Positions 1-6,844 of a stretch of DNA of 10,119 bases are shown one piece after another. Source of the DNA: an uncultured Erysipelotrichaceae bacterium (GTDB taxonomy: Bacteria > Bacillota_I > Bacilli_A > Erysipelotrichales > Erysipelotrichaceae); the NCBI GenBank assembly GCA_944325295.1, contig CALUZL010000095.1:1-10119 (forward strand), in the 5' to 3' direction. Within the stretch, counting starts at the first letter, position 1. Every line of letters begins with the position of its first letter. Below the pieces are notes generated by a model. The model saw only the letters and a list, made by a program, of their open reading frames with translations, was not told the origin of the DNA and did not search any database. The translations under genes and the position numbers were made by a program.

Positions 1-1166
1 ATCTTTTGGCCCCTTTTAGCGACCAAAGAGAGATCTTTGAGGACCGGTTTACTTTTGCTATAACCAAAAGTGACATCATCAAAGATCACATCGCCACAAA
101 GTTTTACTTCGCTGCCGTCATCTTTTGACCAAACACCGTTTTCCTTAAGCTCTACCGTGCCTTTATCAACTTCCGCAGCGATATCCATCACTTCAAAGAT
201 CCGCTCCGCTCCACTAAGCGCTGCCAAGATAAAATTAGACTGATTGGTAAAACGGTTTATCGGCATCGATGATTTTCTGACAAAGATGAGATAGGAAGCT
301 AAAGAGCCGATGTCGCTGAGACCTTTTATCGCCATGATCCCACCGATTACCGCAACTAAAGCGTAGTTGAAATAGGCAATGCTGACAACTGCCGGCCCCT
401 GCGTTGAACTGTAAGCCATGGCGCTTGTTGCCGCCTCTTTTAGATCATCGCTCTTCTTTTTAAAAGTCTCGAGGTTTTGGCTTTCGTGGTTGAAGACTTT
501 GATGACTTTTTGACCGCTGATTGTCTCTTTGATGTAGCCGTTAAGATCGCCAAGATGATCGAGTTGTTTTGAAAAGAAATGTTTTGAGCGCTTGCTGCTG
601 AACTTTAAATAGCGAAAAGCCAGATAGTAAAAGACTAAAACGATAAGTGATAACTGCCAGTTTAGGACAAACAGCATAAATACCGTGCCCACCATCTCTA
701 CCAGAGCCTTTATAAGCATGCTAAAACTGTTGTTTAAACATTCGCTCAAAGTGTCCATGTCATTTGTGAAGTTTGACATTATGTCCCCGTGCGTCCGGGT
801 ATCAAAAAACTTTATCGGCAACTTTTGCAGTTTGGCAAAAAGATCATGTCTGATCTCCTTGATCATCTTTTGAGCGACCCTGACCATGACTTGTGAATAG
901 ATAAAAGCACTGATGACGGCGACAAAATAGATGACAGCTACAAAGATGACCGCTTTAATCAGTCCATCCCGATCACCGACCGCGATATAGTCATTGACGA
1001 TCGGCTTTACCATATACGTCCCCAAAAGATCCATGACACCGTTTAAGATGACAAAGACAGCGACGACAAAAAGAATGAGCTTGTGACGGCCCATGTATGA
1101 AAAAAGTCTGGCCAAAGTCTTTTTCAGATCGTTTGGTTTTTTGCTGCTGATCACTCTTGGCGGCAT
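1..1166 (-). CDS. Heterodimeric ABC exporter, catalytic-type partner subunit (partial, 3' end outside window)
   Basis: The frame is open from ATG at 1166 (minus strand) to base 1, giving 388 codons. It begins MPPRVISSKK and has the hydrophobic helices of a type IV (MsbA/LmrA-like) exporter membrane domain. The SGQKVIKVFNHE motif, typical of the intracellular coupling region, is near residue 215. A linker follows, then the first strand of the nucleotide-binding domain (GDVIFDDVTFGYSKSKPVL) with the Tyr that stacks on adenine. The window ends at KRGQK, just before Walker A, so no ATPase motif is visible. The start overlaps the end of the upstream exporter gene by 16 bases and has a GAGGAG ribosome binding site inside that gene, which implies translational coupling. 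As the upstream subunit is degenerate in Walker B and H-loop, this one should carry the competent catalytic residues; that is inference. The family includes BmrCD and TM287/288 multidrug exporters; the substrate is unknown. Confidence 0.93.
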   Translation of the reverse strand, partial: MPPRVISSKKPNDLKKTLARLFSYMGRHKLILFVVAVFVILNGVMDLLGTYMVKPIVNDYIAVGDRDGLIKAVIFVAVIYFVAVISAFIYSQVMVRVAQKMIKEIRHDLFAKLQKLPIKFFDTRTHGDIMSNFTNDMDTLSECLNNSFSMLIKALVEMVGTVFMLFVLNWQLSLIVLVFYYLAFRYLKFSSKRSKHFFSKQLDHLGDLNGYIKETISGQKVIKVFNHESQNLETFKKKSDDLKEAATSAMAYSSTQGPAVVSIAYFNYALVAVIGGIMAIKGLSDIGSLASYLIFVRKSSMPINRFTNQSNFILAALSGAERIFEVMDIAAEVDKGTVELKENGVWSKDDGSEVKLCGDVIFDDVTFGYSKSKPVLKDLSLVAKRGQK

Positions 1167-2887
1167 AATTCTTCTCCTCTCATCTGTGAATGATAGATCT
1201 CTTTGTAGATAGCGCTGGTCTTTAAAAGCTCCTCATGATTGCCAAAGGCGGCGATCTTACCATCATCGATGATAAAGATCTCATCGGCATCCATGATCGA
1301 GGTCAACCTTTGAGCAATGATGATCTTAGTCATATCTTCAATACTTTTAAGACCCTTACGGATCATCTTTTCGGTAGCGGTGTCGACAGCGCTGGTACTG
1401 TCATCAAGGATCAGGATCTTAGGCCTTTTAAGCAAGGCCCTGGCAATGCAAAGTCGCTGTCTTTGTCCGCCGGAAAGATTGACGCCGCCCTCTTCAAGAA
1501 AGGTGTCAAGACCATCAATTGAATCGAAGACAAAATCGTAAGCTCCGGCGATCTTTAAAGCTTCGATGATCTTTTCTTCATCGGCTTTCGCATCGCCCCA
1601 AAGCAGGTTTTCTCTGATCGTTCCGCTAAAGAGCACGTTTTTTTGCAAAACGATCCCGACCGCATCGCGCAGATCCGCAAGGACATAGTCGCAAACATCA
1701 CGACCACCGACTCTTACTTTCCCCGCACTGACATCATAAAGCCTTGGAATAAGAGAGACCAAAGTACTTTTTGCACTTCCGGTAGCACCGATGATGCCGA
1801 TCGTCTTACCGCTTTGGATATGGATATCGATATCGCTGAGCACGTATTCTTCGGCATCGTCTGCATATTTGAAAAAGACGTGATCAAAATCGATACTGCC
1901 GTCTTTGATCTTCTCGGCACACTTGCCATCGACAAGGTCCAAAGGTTCTTTGAAGATCGCCTCGACCCTGAAGGCACTTGCCAGCGATCGCGTCAGCATC
2001 AAAAAGATATTGGAGATCATCATCAGTGAATTCATAATCTGCAAGACATAGCTCAATAGACCGGTCAGAGCCCCGACTTCAAGTCTTTGCGCAAAGATCA
2101 GCTCTGCCCCCAAAAGTAAGATCAAGACGACGACGGTATACATCGTGAATTGAAAGATCGGCATATTCAAGACACCGATCGTAAAGGTCTTAGTCGCTTT
2201 AAGGTTCAGATCATCATTGACTTTATCGAATTTAGCGATCTCACTTTCCTGTCTGACATATGCTTTAACGATCCTGATCGCACTGAGATTTTCTTCGATA
2301 ACGGTGTTTAAGCGATCGATCTGACTTTGCAAAACACCATACATCGGCGCCACCTTCTTAGTGATAAGGATCAAAGTCGTCCCCAAGATCGGAGTCGCCA
2401 CCAAAAATACCAACGACAACTCCGGGCTCATCCTAAAAGCATAAAAGATCCCCACCACAAGCATCACCGGTCCTCTGACCATAGGCCTCAGATTGGCCAG
2501 GGCGTTTTGGATGACGGTCACATCGCTGGTAAGCCTGGTAATGAGCGATGAAGTCTCAAAATGATCGAGATTTTTAAAAGAGTATTCCTGGATCTTGGCA
2601 AATTCCGCCTTTCTAAGCTCATTTCCAAAGCCGTTTATTGCCTTGGCACTGTTTTTAGCATAGAGAAGACCGCAGATCAAAGACAAAATGGCCAAAAAAG
2701 CCATGATGAGACCTTGATTTATAATGTAGTCCATATCGGCATACTTGATACCCTTATCGATGATATCGCTCATCACCAAGGGAATCGTAAGTTCAAAAAG
2801 TGTTTCCGTCGCCACAAAGATGATCGCCAATAGGAAATAGCGTCTGTAAGGGCGCATGAACCGCGTCAGTTCAAGCAATACCCTCAT
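1151..2887 (-). CDS. Heterodimeric ABC multidrug-type exporter, degenerate-site subunit
   Basis: Complete 578-residue half transporter fusing a six-helix membrane domain (about residues 1-310) to an ATPase domain (about 330-570). Motifs seen: Walker A GATGSAKST at 367-375, Q-loop Gln415, signature LSGGQ at 471-475, Walker B ILILDD at 491-496, D-loop SAVD at 499-502, and AQR at 525-527 where the switch His is expected. The Walker B Glu is Asp496, the H-loop His is Gln526, and the glycine before the Walker A lysine is Ala372. Asp and Gln at those two places mark the non-catalytic subunit of heterodimeric exporters such as TM287/288; the Ala variant also occurs in Firmicutes homologues as I recall them. 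The canonical LSGGQ should complete the partner's active site. Its ATG overlaps the stop of the marR gene in an ATGA, so the two are probably coupled. A role in drug or toxic compound efflux is inferred from family and regulator. Confidence 0.95.
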   Translation of the reverse strand: MRVLLELTRFMRPYRRYFLLAIIFVATETLFELTIPLVMSDIIDKGIKYADMDYIINQGLIMAFLAILSLICGLLYAKNSAKAINGFGNELRKAEFAKIQEYSFKNLDHFETSSLITRLTSDVTVIQNALANLRPMVRGPVMLVVGIFYAFRMSPELSLVFLVATPILGTTLILITKKVAPMYGVLQSQIDRLNTVIEENLSAIRIVKAYVRQESEIAKFDKVNDDLNLKATKTFTIGVLNMPIFQFTMYTVVVLILLLGAELIFAQRLEVGALTGLLSYVLQIMNSLMMISNIFLMLTRSLASAFRVEAIFKEPLDLVDGKCAEKIKDGSIDFDHVFFKYADDAEEYVLSDIDIHIQSGKTIGIIGATGSAKSTLVSLIPRLYDVSAGKVRVGGRDVCDYVLADLRDAVGIVLQKNVLFSGTIRENLLWGDAKADEEKIIEALKIAGAYDFVFDSIDGLDTFLEEGGVNLSGGQRQRLCIARALLKRPKILILDDSTSAVDTATEKMIRKGLKSIEDMTKIIIAQRLTSIMDADEIFIIDDGKIAAFGNHEELLKTSAIYKEIYHSQMRGEELCRQE

Positions 2888-3303
2888 AGATCGCTTTCCT
2901 TGAGATTATCTAAACACTTCAAAAGATATTCGCGCAGTTTTACCTTGTCTTCTTCGCTGAAATCTTTAAGCATCTTATCCATGAGCTTATCACGGGCAAT
3001 CTCCCAGAGCATATAAGCCTCTTTGCCTTTAGCTGTAAGTTTGATCTTAAAACTGCGCCGATCATCACCGGTCACCCTTTTGATATGACCATTAGCTTCT
3101 AAACCGTCTAAAAGCTTTGAGACTGTTGCCGGTTTGATGTCATAGGCTTGCGCGATGTCGTTTTGGTTGCACCCGCCATTATCCAAAAGATAGCGCAATA
3201 CCTTTGGCTGCCCCTTGGATAACCCCAATCTTTCCCTATCGGGCATTAGTTTATTTTGCATAAGGTTATTCAACCTGAATATTAAGATATTGATACTGAT
3301 CAT
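2884..3303 (-). CDS. MarR-family transcriptional regulator of the exporter operon
   Basis: A 139-residue winged helix-turn-helix protein. An N-terminal dimerisation helix (about 1-25) is followed by the LSKGQPKVLRYLLDNGGC segment (28-45), common in Firmicutes MarR proteins beside ABC exporters. The recognition helix is about KPATVSKLLDGLEANGHI (57-74), the wing carries the conserved DDRRS motif (80-84), and a C-terminal dimerisation helix pair follows. The start at 3303 is supported by a GGGAGG ribosome binding site seven bases upstream. The stop TGA shares bases with the ATG of the exporter gene (ATGA). Its own leader has a perfect -10 box and a palindrome-bearing direct repeat, so the simplest reading is an autorepressor that also controls the two exporter genes and is released by a small ligand. 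Ligand and exported substrate cannot be read from the sequence. Confidence 0.94.
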   Translation of the reverse strand: MISINILIFRLNNLMQNKLMPDRERLGLSKGQPKVLRYLLDNGGCNQNDIAQAYDIKPATVSKLLDGLEANGHIKRVTGDDRRSFKIKLTAKGKEAYMLWEIARDKLMDKMLKDFSEEDKVKLREYLLKCLDNLKESDL

Positions 3304-3312
3304 GGTTAACCT

Positions 3313-3341
3313 CCCTAATTATTAGCACCCTAATTATTATA
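3313..3341 (-). promoter_or_regulatory. Promoter and candidate MarR operator upstream of marR
   Basis: Read on the minus strand, a perfect TATAAT -10 box lies at 3336-3341 with no good -35 at 17 bases. Overlapping and just downstream of it the 12-mer TAATAATTAGGG occurs twice with a 15-base period (3328-3339 and 3313-3324). Within this sits the perfect palindrome ATTAG-N4-CTAAT at 3321-3334. The second repeat ends next to the ribosome binding site. MarR proteins commonly bind TTAG/CTAA-type palindromes over the promoter, so binding here would block transcription of marR and the exporters. The repeats and palindrome are directly seen; the protein bound is inferred. Confidence 0.72.
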
Positions 3342-3388
3342 GTATCCATTGCCCAAAAATACCATTACCAATCGTTTATTCTGACACC

Positions 3389-3423
3389 AAAAAAGACTAA
3401 AAGGAGCCATAGCTCCCTTAGTC
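3389..3423 (-). terminator. Rho-independent terminator after the surface-protein remnant
   Basis: On the minus strand GACTAA plus GGAGC pair with GCTCC plus TTAGTC around a short loop (3395-3423), with small internal mismatches, and six U residues follow (3389-3394). It lies 36 bases past the final stop of the surface-protein pseudogene and upstream of the marR promoter, so it insulates the exporter operon from that transcript. Confidence 0.82.
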
Positions 3424-3458
3424 AGATATCACTTAATTATCTTTTATCTCTTTTATTA

Positions 3459-4650
3459 TTATTTAGTACTTGTATTAACGATTATAGAATCTGTTACTAC
3501 TTGTTTAGTATAGATACATGATTTAGATGCTTCATCCCAATTCCAGTATTTACCTAATAATTCTTCGCAAGTTATAACACCATCACAGTTTAGATCATTT
3601 ACATCACAGACCTTTTGGGGTTTGTTTGGCAGTTACAGTAATATCACAAGTCGCTTTGATATCCTGATCGGCTGTTTAAGCTACAGTTATGGTTGTTGTA
3701 CCTTCACTTAATGCAGTAACAACGCCGTTTCTACTTTAGCTACAGATTCTTCGCTAGATGACCATGTAATGCTTTTATCAGCGGCATCGTCTGGCGTGAA
3801 TGTAACAGTTAACTTCAATGTATTGCCTACCGTTAGAGTGCTTGTTGTGTGATTTAATTCAATCTGCTCTAGTGATACTGGTTCTTCTTTTACTGGTTCT
3901 TCTTTTAAATGATAATAGCCATCTGACCACAAATAAACTGGTTTATCAAAATCTAGGTTACATGCGGGTCTTACACCTTGCGTATAATTAGTTCTTGATG
4001 TTTCACCACTACCACCAGAATTAGAAATAAGGACCATCAAAAAACTATTTACTCCAGTCCTAGTTCTTGTCCATTGATGAGATATTCGCTCTATAACTGG
4101 TGTTTCTCTATACCCATCATCAGTAAAATGAGATAACCTATTTCCCTCTATAATTAAATGATCAAGATCGTAATCATCAATAAGTCCATATTCACTCATA
4201 GACAATATATAAAACTTATCAGTTAAATGTTCGATTACATATTCATTATTGGCGCTTTCGTAAGTCGTATCTAAAACATATCTCAATTCATCAGAAGTGA
4301 AATAATTTATGAATTCATTTTTTAACCATAATCTTATATCGGATGTTTTATATATAGCATCTGAAACAGTCTCAGTGGTAAGCTATTTATAGCTCATTTT
4401 TTTATTGAATACTCACTAACTAGTGTAGTTCCGTCGTTCTCGTAGTGATCATCATTATCTACAACAATCCACGATAAGCTTCTATTTGTTTTAGAATATA
4501 ATTTCTTATTATCGCAATAGCTGAACCAAAAATGAGTTTAGATCCTATAGGAAGATCGCCTGCTGTTATAAACATTTCTTCAGCACTGATAGGTATTAAT
4601 AATCCAAACAGCATCAATGCTGATAGAATACTAACTAATAATTTTTTCAT
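3459..4650 (-). pseudogene. Decayed secreted/surface protein: signal peptide, DUF6273-like domain, Ig-like (Big_2) domain, EF-hand-like tail
   Basis: The start at 4650 has a strong GAGGGGAG ribosome binding site and a signal peptide (MKKLLVSILSALMLFGLLIP, then ISA-EE). The reading frame breaks near 4522, resumes as SLSWIVVDNDDHY..., breaks again at an A7 run (4397-4403; local stops TGA 4394-4396 and TAG 4383-4385), then stays open as LTTETVSDAIYKTSDIRLW... to TAA at 3708. This part resembles DUF6273 (WL-x-EF, FT-x-EL, and GVRPACNL near its end), followed by a KEEPVKEEPV linker and a Big_2 Ig-like fold (SITWSSSEESVAKV). A missing base near 3728 breaks the Ig domain; the correct frame continues NGVVTALSEGTTTITVA to an in-frame TAA (3676-3678). 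After one more shift near 3611-3616 the frame reads VCDVNDLNCDGVITCEE, an EF-hand/dockerin-like loop (DLNCDGVITCEE), then a Trp-rich tail ending NTSTK at 3459. With this many lesions it is almost certainly non-functional. It is more AT-rich and much poorer in GATC than its neighbours, suggesting separate ancestry. No LPXTG anchor is visible. Confidence 0.85.
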
Positions 4651-4688
4651 TTGCTTTTCTCCCCTCTTTAGATGTAAGAGAACACACT

Positions 4689-4708
4689 AAAAAAGACACT
4701 CTTGTCTT
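4689..4708 (-). terminator. Rho-independent terminator between IS left flank and surface-protein remnant
   Basis: On the minus strand AAGACA-AGAG-TGTCTT (4693-4708) is followed by U residues (4689-4694). It would stop transcripts arriving from the right, so before the IS landed it probably ended the antiporter-HAD transcript. A competing short hairpin, GTCT-ATATA-AGAC, shares the AGAC arm just upstream. Confidence 0.6.
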
Positions 4709-4727
4709 ATATAGACTTAAGTGCCTT

Positions 4728-4735
4728 ATTAAAAT
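4728..4735. repeat. Left copy of IS target site duplication
   Basis: ATTAAAAT directly precedes the left inverted repeat; ATTAAAAG directly follows the right one, a 7-of-8 match. ISL3 elements make 8-base duplications, so length and position fit. Confidence 0.7.
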
Positions 4736-4757
4736 GGCTCTCTAAATTCTAGTGGGG
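4736..4757 (+). repeat. Left terminal inverted repeat of the ISL3 element
   Basis: Begins GGCTCTCTAAATT and ends TAGTGGGG. It matches the reverse complement of 6337-6358 at 18 of 22 positions; mismatches are at positions 3-5 and 14. Confidence 0.78.
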
Positions 4758-4793
4758 TTGCCCTTTTTTAGATAATAGAAAAAACCTCCTTTG

Positions 4794-4799
4794 TATAAT
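4794..4799 (+). promoter_or_regulatory. Candidate -10 box for the transposase gene
   Basis: A perfect TATAAT lies 54 bases before the transposase ATG, inside the IS left end. No good -35 is seen at the usual distance, so the promoter call is tentative. Confidence 0.4.
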
Positions 4800-4847
4800 A
4801 ATGGTGTTTCAAAAGCTGTCTTATTAAACGAAAGGAGGCGGCTATAT

Positions 4848-6194
4848 ATGCCCATAAATGATTTTATCACAACAGCTCTCAATATCAGTGAAGATGATAT
4901 CGAAGATTTAAATGTAAGAAGTGACGAAGAAGATCTCATCATTACCTTAAAATTAAAAGCCAAGTCTTTGGATTGTCCATATTGCGGTGGTAATGTGACG
5001 ATCAAGGACTATCGTAAAGTCAAGATATTAAGTGGCGATATGAACCATCGTAAGACGACCATCTGTCTTAAGAAACGCCGTTATACTTGTAAGGTATGCG
5101 GAAAAACTTCTATGAAGAAGTAAATCTTGGCCCAAAGAATACCAATGTATCGTGGTCAGTCATAAAAGCGATCATGGAAGATCTGGGCAAGATCAATGAG
5201 ACTTATACCAGTATCAGTGAAAGACACCATGTCTCAGCTTCATTAGTTCAAAAATATGCCGACAGTTTTCTGATCGTGCCAAGACTCACTTTGACAGAAT
5301 CGATCGGTATCGATGAACTTCATGAGCCATCCTTAGCTAAAAGACAAAGCCCCTATATCGCCATCATCGTCGATAATGTAGGCCGTGCTCTATTAGAGAT
5401 CTTAAAGAGCCGATCTAAAGAAGAGCTGGGAAGGTATTTCTCTAGTATCCCCAAGGAAGAAAGAATGATCGTGAGGTATGTGACGATCGATCTTTGGGAA
5501 CCATATCGTGATGTCGCTAAGACTTGGCTACCTAACGCTAAGATCTGTGCTGATCCCTTCCATATCGTCAAGATATTGACTAAAGCTTTTGATGACTATC
5601 GGATCAAGATCATGAACCAGCACGATAGAAACAGTAAAGCTTATTACTTACTCAAGACTTGGAGTAAGCTGTTACTCAGTGACGACTATGATTTCGATCC
5701 TAATAATAAAGGCAAATATAATGCCACCTTTGGTCAATATCTAAACTACTACCAATTACGAAAGATGGCTTTAGATGTCGATCCTTTATTAAAATCAGCT
5801 TATGAGCTTAAAGAAGAGTTTAGATCATTTATCAAATACACTTCGCCATATGAAGCTGAAGAAAGATTCACGATCGTCCTTAAAGATTTCGAAGACGCAA
5901 GTCTTACTTTCTATCAGAGCTTCATCAATACATTGAAGACTTAGAAAAAAAGAGATCGTCAATTCTTTTGAGCGACCCTTCGATAATCGCAAACAGTCTA
6001 ATGCCTTAGCAGAGATGATCAATCAAAAGATCGATACGCTTATCATCTTAGCCAGAGGTCTCATCAACTTTGAAAGGACAAGAACCAGAGCCTTATACAT
6101 CCTCAATAAACATGTCCACTATACTCTTACCGATGTCTTTTATTCGAAAAAAGATAAGAGTAGAAAACGCGGTAAGTATAATAAGTCTAAATAA
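4848..6194 (+). pseudogene. ISL3-family transposase, frameshifted
   Basis: The start at 4848 follows an AAAGGAGG ribosome binding site. Codons 1-86 carry an N-terminal zinc finger (CPYC at residues 43-46 and CKVC at 81-84). The frame then hits TAA at 5121-5123; one extra A in the A5 run at 5102-5106 would give CGKNFYEEVN and continue. The middle frame has a helix-turn-helix-like stretch and the first two DDE acidic residues: Asp of GIDE (codon 5312) and Asp of CADPFH (codon 5552). Near 5924 it shifts and stops at 5942-5944. The C-terminal part reads EIVNSFERPFDNRKQSNALAEM from 5952 and supplies the catalytic Glu (codon 6012) before ending at TAA 6192-6194. The joined product would be about 445 residues, the right size for the family. 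At least three one-base losses are needed to explain it, so it is inactive unless the losses are sequencing errors at A-runs. Confidence 0.9.
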
Positions 6195-6229
6195 GAGCAC
6201 CGGATAAAAGACGCTTTTGAAATGAAGAT

Positions 6230-6280
6230 AAAAGAGATGGCTTCATCTATCTATTATCGATAGTCGACCATCTCTTTTTT
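6230..6280 (+). terminator. Rho-independent terminator after the transposase (possibly bidirectional)
   Basis: AAAAGAGATGG (6230-6240) pairs perfectly with CCATCTCTTTT (6268-6278), and the T-run extends to 6280. The 27-base loop holds an inner CTATC/GATAG stem. The A-rich left arm gives a U-rich tail on the other strand too, so it may also stop leftward transcription through the IS. Confidence 0.8.
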
Positions 6281-6294
6281 GGCTCTTTTAGTAA

Positions 6295-6353
6295 GTATCA
6301 CACCCCCAAATAATTTAGAGCTGGATTATGTGATACCCCCACTAAAATTTAGA
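6295..6353. repeat. Duplicated right-end motif of the IS with internal inverted repeat
   Basis: ACCCCCAAATAATTTAGA (6302-6319) and ACCCCCACTAAAATTTAGA (6335-6353) are imperfect direct copies of the terminal repeat core. GTATCAC (6295-6301) and GTGATAC (6330-6336) form a 7-base inverted repeat around the inner copy. Confidence 0.65.
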
Positions 6354-6358
6354 TTACC
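6337..6358 (-). repeat. Right terminal inverted repeat of the ISL3 element
   Basis: On the minus strand it begins GGTAATCTAAATTTTAG and ends in GGGG, matching the left end at 18 of 22 positions. Confidence 0.75.
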
Positions 6359-6366
6359 ATTAAAAG
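6359..6366. repeat. Right copy of IS target site duplication
   Basis: ATTAAAAG directly follows the right inverted repeat and matches the left flank (ATTAAAAT) at 7 of 8 bases. Confidence 0.7.
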
Positions 6367-6406
6367 TATTCTCTTTTAAGAATAAGTACTCTATTACATT
6401 ATTATG

Positions 6407-6485
<79 letters not shown>

Positions 6486-6844
6486 TTACTATGTTGTCAA
6501 GTACTTTTCTCACCTTCGTCGCTAAAGACAGTGGTCTTGCTAGATTTGTAGCATTTGCTGCTATCATCAAGACATCATCTTTATCTAAAGGGGCACTGTA
6601 AATCGTTTGTTTGTCAGTGTATGTATATGAGCCATTATAAGTTAAAAACGCATCGAATCTGATACCATCAAAATTTGTGATAGCCATCGGTGAGCGGCCG
6701 GTCGCAATACAGATCTTTATACCCTTTTTTCTTAGAGAAGAAAGGGCGTTTATGGTCTTTGATGATATCATCTTTTGTTGCATATCGATAAGAGTACCAT
6801 CGATGTCAAAGAATATGATCTTGATAGATTGCTTCTGTTCTCCT

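Larger units (their letters stand above)
4736..6358 (+). mobile_element. ISL3-family insertion sequence (about 1.62 kb, inactive)
   Basis: The element is bounded by imperfect inverted repeats of 22 bases matching at 18 positions: left 4736-4757 and right 6337-6358. Both begin GG and share TCTAAATT and TAGTGGGG. An 8-base direct repeat flanks it (ATTAAAAT at 4728, ATTAAAAG at 6359). It holds one transposase gene on the plus strand, now frameshifted, and a terminator hairpin after it. The right end has a second, degenerate copy of the terminal repeat about 35 bases inside (6301-6322). It sits between a HAD phosphatase remnant and a surface-protein remnant. Composition, including abundant GATC, is like the host genes, so the family has probably lived in this lineage for long. 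Because the transposase is broken, it could move only if a related copy elsewhere supplies the enzyme. Confidence 0.85.

Noticed and set aside
1235..2833. Several plus-strand open frames across the exporter gene
   Set aside because: They are antisense shadows of a well-supported exporter gene, with no ribosome binding sites or recognisable domains.
4660..4735. Riboswitch or small RNA upstream of the surface-protein gene
   Set aside because: Only short hairpins are visible and no known aptamer core is recognisable.
5090..5125. Programmed -1 frameshift in the transposase
   Set aside because: The in-frame codons GGA-AAA do not form a standard slippery heptamer, and further breaks downstream show general decay; kept only as a minor alternative.
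6367..6384. Second terminator for the HAD transcript (TATTCT/AGAATA stem, minus strand)
   Set aside because: The stem is AT-rich and only six pairs, with a broken U-tract; too weak to call.
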